Shown here: one piece after another, positions 11,905-21,100 of the stretch | Numbering within the stretch: the stretch's first letter is position 1 | How the letters are laid out: every line of letters starts with the position of its first letter | NCBI RefSeq assembly: GCF_001949145.1 | Contig: NW_019091396.1 | Coordinates: 721,851-785,850 of the forward strand | DNA: 64,000 bases | DNA from: Acanthaster planci | Taxonomy: Eukaryota > Echinodermata > Asteroidea > Valvatida > Acanthasteridae | Direction of reading: 5' to 3' | The notes under the pieces: model-generated | Seen by the model: only the letters and a program-made list of their open reading frames with translations | Databases searched by the model: none | What the model was told of the DNA's origin: nothing | Made by a program: the position numbers and the translations under genes

Positions 11905-12078
11905 CCTGTTATCATGTCCCTTCGCAAGTCCAGTCAGTCACAAGACATGTTATATATAATGGGTGAATAATGACACAGGAATGCTTTTCTCACAGTTCAC
12001 TTGAATTGCTTGTGGCTTGGCTCAAGACTCGACAATTTGTGGTGGACTTACAGGGACTTGTGATGGACTCGACTACAA
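11905..12078 (+). repeat. Interspersed repeat, copy 2 (also at 9800-9945)
   Basis: Ordered blocks shared with 9800-9945 include TCCCTTCGCAAGTCCAGTCA, GGAATGCTTTTCTCACAG, GGCTCAAGACT and ATGGACTCGACTACAAC. Confidence 0.65.
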
Positions 12079-13049
12079 CGCCGGACTATTGGCCATTAGC
12101 AGGCCTATGCGACATCTTCACAACCTCCATTACAGGGTCCCACGAGTTACAAAGCAAAGCTCACTACATGTAGCTTCAACATGTGGCGCAGAGAGTACCC
12201 ATGAACCGAACAGACACACATGAACCAGTTCTTCACATGGGATGACCATCTGTGGATCACTGGTTGATTTTCCCTGGTAACCTGAGCACAAAATATCCTT
12301 GGTAACAGGTAAAAATCTTAATTTGAGCGACAACTATTGACAATTATAGTTCAACTAACAACGAACGATGGATGGTTTGGACTATCAAGTTGACCATTTG
12401 GGATCAGTCACCAGGCCATGAGGTATAGTCCCACCACTGGTTATCAATGACCGATTTCATTTATTATTAAGGGAACTTTTCACAAAAAAAAGGAAATTGT
12501 ACAAGAATTCAATGACCATGTTTTCGCTGTCAGAATCAAAGCCAATGGTGCAATTTGAGAAACAATGAGATTTTAAAAAAGAGGCCAATAAGGGTCATTT
12601 GAGTGTGATTGTTAAAAAGTGACGGACTACTGGTTGAACTATAGTTCACGGCCAAACTTGTCTACAGATGTACAACCGGTCATTCCTTGATCTTTCACTA
12701 CGTTGATCCTGTGTGGGCTCAGCCTCTCTCGCTGTAACCAGTGAGGAAGTATTTGTACATGTACACGAAACCATACTATTGGAACACTCATCTTTCACTG
12801 GCTTGTGTCTTTTTTTTTCTTTCTCACATTCAATCAGAAAAGAAACCTAGATAAACAGGTTAGATTTTTGTGTTGATTGTGAAAAACAAAATCACAAATA
12901 CCTGAAAGTTACTGAAACTGGCTTGGCTTAGATTCAAATACATTTCGGAAATGTTTCAATGCAAACTGTTTTTGCTTCGCTTTTAATGGGAAAAAAAAGT
13001 TCAAAACAGTCTCAAAAAACCTTTGAAAAAAGGTTCTCATGTGTAAAAA

Positions 13050-13155
13050 AAGTGTGGGCGGGGACTTGGGCTCGAACCTGTGATGTTCACAGTCAAATGA
13101 TTCTCTTCTGCGAGTCGGCTGGGTTACAGTTGAGCATGGTGCTCTCAAGGTGGTG
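13050..13155 (-). repeat. tRNA-like SINE fragment
   Basis: The minus strand contains CACAGGTTCGAGCCCAAG, a good B box, preceded by a roughly 70-base tRNA-sized stretch and followed by GTCCCCGCCCACAC. No intact cloverleaf with a paired acceptor stem, so a SINE piece rather than a tRNA gene. Confidence 0.45.
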
Positions 13156-13429
13156 CGGCAGGAAATCTGGAATGCACATTACTCTTGGATCACATCCAAT
13201 GAATGGTCAATGTGCCCCCTTTCTGGAATCTTGAAATGACCAACGGATTCAAAAGTGTATTTCCGGTCCGGTTGAGGGCACACTTGGCTTACTCGATAAC
13301 TCCTACTGTTTGTACACTCACGAGTGTACTTGTGTTAATAACACAGAAAATTTACAACAAGCCAGCATCTGCCAAATTTGACACTCATGGCTCGATACAA
13401 ATTTCAACCAAGTAAAATGAACCAGAAAT

Positions 13430-13579
13430 AATATAACACTTCTTAAACAAGTGGGTTTTAAGAGAAAGTTTGACGCCAGTGACGGAGGAGATGGTGTGAA
13501 TATCTGAAGGGAGTTTGTTCCACAGATGTGGGTCAACATGAGAAAAGGATCTATTCCCCCAAGACTCTGAGTAATGCAA
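13430..13579 (-). pseudogene. LINE reverse-transcriptase C-terminal fragment
   Basis: The minus-strand frame reads GNRSFSHVDPHLWNKLPSDI, then about ten residues, then LKTHLFKK. This is the characteristic end of many non-LTR retrotransposon (CR1/L2/Jockey-type) ORF2 proteins, where a G-RSF...LWN-LP block precedes a K-LKTHLF block. Only about 50 residues remain, with no RT catalytic motif nearby. It is a dead, 5'-truncated insertion in the intergenic region. Confidence 0.75.
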
Positions 13580-14148
13580 TCAAATACAATCATGAAATTC
13601 ACAGCTGCATAAACACTGATAACTTAAATCAAGGGAAACATTTCAAACACTAAACGAAATAAAACCAAATCCCATTTTGGATGTGTTCCAACGAAATACG
13701 GACACAGAAATTAAAAACAAGTTCTCCAGTTGATTCATTGAAGCTATCCGATAATACAGAAATGGTAGCGTTCACCCCTTCCTTATGTAATCCCAAGAGA
13801 AGGAATCAAAGCCCTGTCGTTGCCCAATCTATTAAAATTTAATGATAAAAGTTTTTTGTTCTGTGCTACTCTGTTCAGTGTTTGTGTGAACAGGTCACAT
13901 ATCATTACTCAAACACAAGCTAACTCCCAGTCAAGAACACAGCTTTCTACTGTTCTTGAGCATTACGCGGATATTTTACAAGTACAAGTACTTGGTACAA
14001 CAGCACTCTTGCTTTTGAAGCACTTTTTGGTTCAAATGTGGGAAACCTGTGACATAATTCTATTAACAAGCGTCTGAGACAGTATTGGTTGCATGTCCAC
14101 ATACACGTAGTCATGTGCCACACAGTTGACTTCAAGTATAACGGCAAA

Positions 14149-14402
14149 TTGTGACCCGCTTGGCCAAAAAAGAGTCAAATAAGGCCAGAGCCACTTTTGA
14201 GTCAAAGGCCTTTGAAAGAATCTTGCAGAGTTTAAGCAATAGGAATCCTCAACTATTTAAAATCTTCACAACCTCCACTTTCATCATACCAAACTGAGTG
14301 ACGCATCAAAACAATGAGCTCAAATTCCTCAATCTTATACAAAGTAAAACTCAAAAGTGGCTCCAGTGACTTGTGACTCACTTTTACAGAACGGGTCACA
14401 AA
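14149..14402. mobile_element. Foldback MITE with TTGTGACCCG ends
   Basis: The left end TTGTGACCCGCTT and the right end AACGGGTCACAA are inverted. Farther in, AGCCACTTTTGAGT (14189-14202) pairs with ACTCAAAAGTGGCT (14349-14362). Arms are about 53 bp, length about 254 bp. A partial relative, ACTCAAAAGTGCCTCTGG, is seen at 30130-30147. No ORF. Confidence 0.75.
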
Positions 14403-15035
14403 TTTTCATAGTAAAAAAAGAAAATTTAACCATGGTGCCATATAACTATCGTTTCGTCTCACTGTTCAGTTTCTTATATTAAATGGCAACTGCTTTTTAA
14501 TCATGCAAAACACAATCTCCACATTGATCACATTTGTGCATAATTCCAAACAAAAACATTCATTAAAACATTCATCAAAGTATTAACCTTAATGACACGC
14601 ACATATAAGGTAAAAGTGGCGTGTGTATATACCTTTTTCCCCGTAAACAAATACAATATTCACATCTCTAGATACAGGAAACGGACAATAACGAGACTAG
14701 AGACATTGAATGCAAACATACGAGAACAGAGTGCCACCTTCCACAATGGTTTGTTTTGTCACTGTCCAATATGATCTAACTGCAGTTGGATTTCCAACAA
14801 ATTTCTGGAATCAGATCTGCCAGTGTTACACTGAATCAAGAGAAGCATAAAACAACTCCCCTCTGCCAGAAAATGCGGCATTAACAACAAATGGTTCCAA
14901 AAGAAAGTGAACGTAAAAAGGTCCACAAAAGTGGAAATTGGTGGCTGGCCAGACACTCATTAGCATCAAGCAGACTTTGAAGCTTAGCATATGGGCCATA
15001 ATGTTACACAGCTGCTTAACATTGACAGAGCTGCT

Positions 15036-15103
15036 TTAACCCTAGCCCCTAAGGGTGTGTCAAATCATGTTGAAATTGGAGGATGGAGGACTGTTAGGGT
15101 TAA
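15036..15103. mobile_element. Micro piggyBac-like element (TTAACCCTA ends)
   Basis: Begins TTAACCCTA and ends TAGGGTTAA, giving TTAA at both borders and terminal CCCTA, as in piggyBac elements. It is only 68 bp. It could also be a chance TTAACCC pair, so confidence is limited. Confidence 0.4.
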
Positions 15104-15290
15104 AGGAAAAGTCTAATATTGAGAATGCACCTCATCCAACAACACCCACGACTCAGTACACTCAAGTTAACTTGCCAGCTATAGTTCCAACACAAAACTG
15201 TCTTTGGTTTCTGCTGGCCAAGCTGGAATTACAAGCCCAATTAAAACATTTGGCAGAATGACTGGGACGTACACAATAGGCCCTATTCGT

Positions 15291-15469
15291 GGGGACCCAA
15301 TTTCAGTCACATTCCCCAATGTAGGGTATTTATTTGAAAACGTTAAATTCAAAGAACCAGACTATATTCTACAATTTCATTCCAACCCCCAAAATCACCT
15401 GGTACCATCCCATTAAGGGTTTCAAATTTATATTGTACGTTCAGGAATACGACTGAAATTGGGGACGCC
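15291..15469. mobile_element. Foldback element with 58-bp arms
   Basis: The left arm 15291-15348 and right arm 15412-15469 are inverted copies; shared blocks are CCCAATTTCAGTC, ATTCC and a TTTGAAA-C-TTAA stretch. About 75% identical by eye. No open frame, target duplication unclear. Confidence 0.65.
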
Positions 15470-16255
15470 AGTCTATTTATGAAGCACAGAGGTAGGTTGG
15501 AAAAGACAAAACAAAAACCAAGAGCTCTCAATGCCCAATTAATTTCTTGTGTGGGCCTATTAGACCGGCAGGCTATAAATACAACCACATACATGTACCA
15601 CTACCAAAGCAGCCATAATTGCACCCATCAGGACTCCTTGGGTATGTGAAAAAACTACATGTATACCGAGATTGAACAATTCAGGGCATTTGGGATTAAA
15701 ATGAAAGCAAAACCACTTCAAGCCATGCACAAGGCAAGCATTTAAAGGATTTTTTGGTTTTTACATTTTACGCACAATGTCCATGTTTTAGTAAACCAGG
15801 GTTAGTATTTGTGGTTTTGCTGGAAAAATAACTAGGTCTCAGTATGTTGCTGCTGAAATTTGACTGTGAATGGGAAATTTTATGGAAAGAATTCCCGTTC
15901 ACATTCGCATTCTCATTTCACAAGATGTGAAAATGTTTTCCAATTCCAGTAAAAAGATGTCAAAATGTTTTCCCAATTGTGTAAATAGGTGTGAAAATCT
16001 TCTTCTCCGTTAGGGAATAATTTGTCACATTTTCACAGGCAAGGAAAATAAATTCCCTGGGAAGAGAAAAAGTGTGAGGAGAACATTTTTCCCATTCCAC
16101 GGTTAACTTTGAACTGCAATATACTGTAGTTTCGGAACAACTGCTGATAACGGAAAGCAAAGGTAGTTTTCCAGCTCATACATCTTCAGCACATAAGAGA
16201 CATCTCAACTTTTTGGCTTCATTGAGCTAGCAAATACCAAACAACAGTGAGCATA

Positions 16256-16862
16256 GGGCTCAGACAAGTCAACCATTTGCCAACACGAGTCGGAACAACA
16301 CGACCTTTGAGACAACTCGACTGCTGGGACAACTAGACCTTCTGTGCCTCCAATGGACAGATAACTCAACCGTGGAGACAAATCCTTAATTGAGACAAGT
16401 TGACTCATAATGAATGTGCTTGAGCTTTTACAGTCACATCGCCCACACCTTTTCTTCAAATTAAAAAAGAGAAAGGACTGGGCGTCAGATTTACCATCTT
16501 CCAAACCGGCAGACTAGTGACTGATCATCATTGCAGCCAAGGTAGCTACATGCATGCACCACAGACTGTGTGCCATGCCACCTGTGCATGCCGCATTGCC
16601 GTTGTGGCCACGCACCATGCTGCCGACATGCTGTTTACAAGTCTAGTGCATGCTACATCATCAGGTCCCTATGCATGCCACGCCTGGTGAGTCGAGTCAC
16701 ATGTGCACATCATTTACATGTGCACATTAAACAGTCAAGTTGTTTCAACAGACGACTTGGTAAACGGTTGAGTTGTCCCACCGGTCGAGTTGTCTCAACT
16801 GTCGAGTTGTCCCGAGTCAAATTGGCCAACGGTAGACAGGTAGAGTTGTCTGACTGTCTGTG
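16256..16862. mobile_element. Inverted-repeat element whose arms are tandem arrays
   Basis: The left arm (about 16256-16410) repeats a unit of about 16-17 bp, of the form GAGACAACTCGACTGCTGG. The right arm (about 16735-16862) carries the inverse, with repeated GTCGAGTTGTC. Termini TCAGACAAGTCAACC and GGTAGAGTTGTCTGA are inverted copies. The interior, about 320 bp, has repeated GCATGCCAC-type motifs. No transposase frame is present. Terminal inverted repeats built of minisatellite units are seen in some invertebrate and plant MITE families. I cannot assign a superfamily. Confidence 0.75.
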
Positions 16863-16910
16863 AGCAGTGTTTTGCCATAACACTCATGGGGTGGTGGTGT
16901 CTCGTGAGTT

Positions 16911-17335
16911 TTAACCCTCAAAGAGCCGGGTTATTTTGGCCCATCTCAAAGATTGGTGGGGGTGGATTCCATCACAAAGAACTTGGCTGTGCCACGCTCA
17001 ATTTTTTTGAAACTTGGCATGCATACAAAGACGCTCCTTAAATTATAAATGCGAAGTTTGAATTCAATTGGACATGCAGTTCTGCGGTCATTTGAAGTTC
17101 ATGTCTGCATGCATACCAGCCCATGCACATTGAGCACCGCAGTGGTAAAAGTATACATTTCTTGGCTGACCCATCTCGAGAAAAATGCGAGTTGCACAAA
17201 AACGCTATGTTCGAATCTCACAACACAGGTGTCAAAGTGATTGCAAAAGGTTACTCTAAAATAAAGGCTCAGCTCCAGAGAAAAAATGCCCAGTTGTGGT
17301 ATTGGAAAAATGTCAGCCAGCTCTTTTAGGGTTAA
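16911..17335. mobile_element. piggyBac-like MITE with TTAA target duplication
   Basis: TTAA at 16911-16914 and at 17332-17335. The ends read CCCTCAAAGAGCCGG on the left and CCAGCTCTTTTAGGG on the right, inverted with about three mismatches. TTAA duplication plus CCC termini is the piggyBac signature. About 425 bp with no transposase frame. It sits 48 bp from the tandem-array element. Confidence 0.75.
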
Positions 17336-17658
17336 GTGATTGTGCTTGGATTGATCAGAGACTTGAGACTATCAACGGTGATATTTTGTACATGGCTGGT
17401 TAAACAATGACCTGGCCCTTAGTGCCCTGGTACCTCCAATATCCCCATTTCAAAATATTTTGCCCTAGAGCTTTTGCAACTGGGCAATAAACAGAAATCA
17501 GGCTTTGGCATCATCTGACTCATTTCAGGCCTTCTCACACTGGTATTCATGTCATTATGTCTTTACGAACCTGCACAAATTCAGAAGTACCCCTGGTTAA
17601 TGGCTTGCCAGTTACAAAGCACCATCTTCAAGTAACTTGTGAAATATACATTTGATAC

Positions 17659-17664
17659 TTTAAT
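17659..17664 (-). terminator. Candidate poly(A) signal for PIP5K1 (ATTAAA variant)
   Basis: This is the nearest AATAAA-like hexamer on the minus strand, about 170 bases after the stop codon. It is a variant hexamer without a strong downstream GU-rich element, so a longer 3' UTR is equally possible. Confidence 0.25.
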
Positions 17665-17830
17665 AGTCTGGTCACTGTGCCAGCTGGCAAATGTCTCAAG
17701 GTTAGGCATGAGTTGAATGATCCAACCTCTTGGACACAACTAAAAACACAGTCTAAGAAGGCCTTTTTGAGATATGTTTACTGACGTAATCAAAGCGGTT
17801 AGAGTGTAATAAGCGTGGTAAGCTCTCCTC

Positions 17831-18161
17831 TCACAACCAGCACTGCTCCTCCCCATCGGCTACATCCTCCTGGTGATCGCCCACCTCAAACTCCGGTTCT
17901 CTGTCCTCCTCTGCCTTCTCCTTGTTGAGTACCCTCAGGTGGACCTCACCTTCTCGGGCGGGACTGGGCAGCTCCTGCAGTCTCTCGGCCGAGTCTGCCG
18001 ACAGCTCGGCGGCCATCTTGCGGGGCGAGGACTCGCTCTGCGTGTCAATGGTGCTGCTGCCGCTGTAGGTGCGAGGGGTGGAGAGGGAAGGGGGAGTCAT
18101 TGTTGGGGACGTGGTCGGGGTGGTGGTTGGGGTGGTAGGTAGCATGGTGGTCAGTGTGGGC
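17831..18161 (-). CDS. PIP5K1: PIP5K1 exon 14 (C-terminus and stop)
   Basis: The acceptor CACACCACAG completes an Arg codon split from exon 13. It encodes a Thr/Pro-rich stretch, then [20 protein letters not shown] and an acidic end finishing GEEQCWL and TGA. This tail has no recognised domain; it is probably disordered. I did not find the talin-binding WVYSPLH-type motif known from the PIP5K1C splice form. Confidence 0.92.
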
Positions 18162-21100
18162 CTGTGGTGTGCGAACAAGAGAGAGACAGAGAGAGAGAGA
18201 GGCAGGGATGGGATGGGAGGGGTGGGGTGAGAGGTAAGCAGCGAGCAAGGAGCGTTAGTATGAATGCTTTGAGTGGTCGGTTAGTTGAAGCCCCAGTTTC
18301 TGGTCTGTGTGTGAATTCCTCAAGATCTGCACCCAAATAAATCCTACAAATGAGTCAGAAATTGCCAAAGCTATACCGTATCTATTCTACGCCATATTTA
18401 AATTACAGTGTCTGTATTTGACTCTTCAGCTACTCTGTAAGCTTACCAGGTTTTTATCGGAGCTCTGTTTGGCCCAAAATGGCCTTATCTCTCATTCCAA
18501 ACACCTCAGACATACAGCACAGTACAAGCACTCCAAATACTGTCACTTGCGCTATAAACATCCTGCTGTTCATATCTTACTTTTTAATATTGTGGCATCA
18601 AGCATGCCGTGTTCAACTGCAGATGTACTTTATTGTCAGTTACACCCACAGGTAAATTTCAACTCGGAGGGAATTTGACACAGACCAGCAACATGGAGCT
18701 TTGCGTTCTTTGCTCTGGCTGGTCATTTAGAAAAAAAACAAAAAAACATGGGCATGATTCAAACATGACATGTTGAACGTTTGGCAAGCCAATCGAAGCA
18801 TGGTACAAGAATGAAATAATAAGTTCAGAAAATCTTGCCATTTCCCGCTTTTTTGAAGTAATGATGGCAAAATTCTATGTGGCTCTTTGCCACTGCATGA
18901 ACAGCCAAAAATTCGGTGTTTTTTGAAAAGACATATTTTGACCTGCGACCTTCCTACAGATTCCACAACTCTAGCAGGCTTGCCAGATGTTTCAAAACAG
19001 AGAGACAAGCTGCATCCTGAACAAAAGAGGGCACTTTTCCTGAAGGCCATTAACCACTTCCTGCCGGGGCAGTTATCAATGTTGATGATGCTGGGCTGGG
19101 ATATTTATCATTTTTTTCTGTTTTCAAAATTCTTTAAAAATTCTTTAAATCTTTATTTACTGGACACTTACAAACACGTGAAGGACTGTCTGGTGGCCAC
19201 TCTAGTCAGACAGACAAATCTATTGACGCCTGGGTATTTCAGCCAGGCCAGCAGCCTTGAAAAAAAGAGCCCAGATTGTGCGGTGTTATATAACTTTCTT
19301 TTGTTCACGAACCTGGCATAGTGCACTGCTGACCTCTTTTCAATAGGGGCCAGATTAGCGTGCAGCAGTACTGTGTGGCTCATCGCTGCGGTGGTGGAGC
19401 GCTTTTGTCCCCGGTGGTAATCTGCTCGCTTTAAATGCCCCAAACCCTGGTATACTGTTTCAAAACAAGGCTGGATTATCTCCACTTTTGAGAGTGAAAA
19501 AATGTCGGTAATGCCCAGCAGCCTGGTGTTTTTTGTTCCGAGTACGGTCTTTTGTTACAAGGCCCTGGTCCCTTTGTCTGAGTTCGGAGACCCCGGCCAC
19601 GCATATAAAGCATACCTGTCCGGATCCGGAATCCCCGGCAGGAAGTGGTTAATTATATACACATATACAACTGTACATACATGGTCACTTGCCATGATAC
19701 ACTCTTGGGGGCCAAGTTTTTATTTAAGCTATATGGTCTTGCAAACAAGGAACTAAACTTTACACACTCAATCAGGAAGTTAAGTAGCTTGTTCAAAAAC
19801 TTATCCCGGGTCTTTGCAAACGGCGCCCTCCTCTGGTCTGGCAGTCAACCTATGGCACCCTACAAATACAGTAACGCTTGCAGTGAGGAGGAATAAGTGT
19901 TAGTGGAGGCAGCAAATGATGGTCCTACGGCAGGGAGGGAAGTTTGAGTTGATTTGCGGCAGTTCAACTACAGTATCTGCACAGTTGAGTTTGGCTGGCT
20001 TTGACACTACTACACATGCACGTCTCAAACACATCCTATTCCGGTCACAAATACAAAGTCTGCGGCACTGCCAGCAACCGCGCTCTAAAAATCCACTGCC
20101 AATAGAAATAGACATAATGTAATCTACCTGTGCATCTGCAGTACAACAGAATCTACTGAATGTTCAAGCAGTCAATTTTACTTCCAGGACTCATATGCCA
20201 GGCATCCTGACGGCATTATCATTACAATTTGCAGCCAAGTCACTAGCAGGTGTGCATACACAAACAGGTAACCCCTAAAGTAATGGGCACTATGTTAATA
20301 TACAACACATACACGTCCACAGTAACAATGCGCCAGACCGTGTACAGCTTCAGCAATCTCTTTATTCACTGAAGCCTTCACTGTAAGATCCAACTGCATA
20401 CAGGTACTTGAAGCACTAACGAAGCACAGCATTGTACTACCATAACGAGCAGAGACGTTATCGTTGCTTTCTGAGCGTCACTGTGGTGTAGGGCGTGAAG
20501 AGCGTTAGGCCAGGCAACAAATAGATGGGTGGACGGACCAACAGTCACAAAATTGAGCCAGAAGTGTTGTGCCGTGCACTGGCAATGCTTCAGGAGATCG
20601 AAATTTTTAAATGTATACTCTGGGTGCATGTGCACTCTGAATTTGTGACCATTTATCAGACTGATCACAAGTCATAAAATTGTGCTCTGGTGAAAGGGTG
20701 CACATGTAAGAAAATGTGGGCGATTGCAAATGGGTCATTCCACGAAGTTCGGGCCCAGTTTGTGACGGCGTCCCTTGTTACATCATGAAAATAAACATCT
20801 TTTTTCCCTGCATGTGGATTCTAAATTGACATTGTTCTAAATCTTGCTAGGTTCTTGTAGTGGTGTGGTTAATCTTTGCCAAATAATAATGACTTAATCT
20901 GTTGAAATGTGAAAATAACGGGCAATAAAAGTTAACGTAACAAGGGACGCCGTCACAAACTGTGCCCAAACTTCATGGAATAACCCAAATATTAGTGGCA
21001 TCATGGTGTGGTGGGAATGGGGGATAAACAACTTAGGGCCCATGAAGGAGTAAATACCGGTGCATGTATGACGAAAAGAACATGCTAAGTGACGGATGTA

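Larger units (their letters stand above)
3768..17830. other. Convergent intergenic region / 3' UTRs, no supported gene
   Basis: No open frame here looks conserved. The region lies between the DCLK stop and the PIP5K1 stop and must hold both 3' UTRs. For DCLK, AATAAA at 4543, 4928 and 6301 are possible. For PIP5K1, the minus-strand variant ATTAAA at 17659-17664 is the nearest candidate. The rest is AT-rich and carries at least nine repeat elements, listed separately. Confidence 0.7.

Noticed and set aside
12336..12655. Foldback element from ATAGTTCAAC / GTTGAACTAT
   Set aside because: The inverted match is only about 15-20 bp and the surrounding sequence does not pair.
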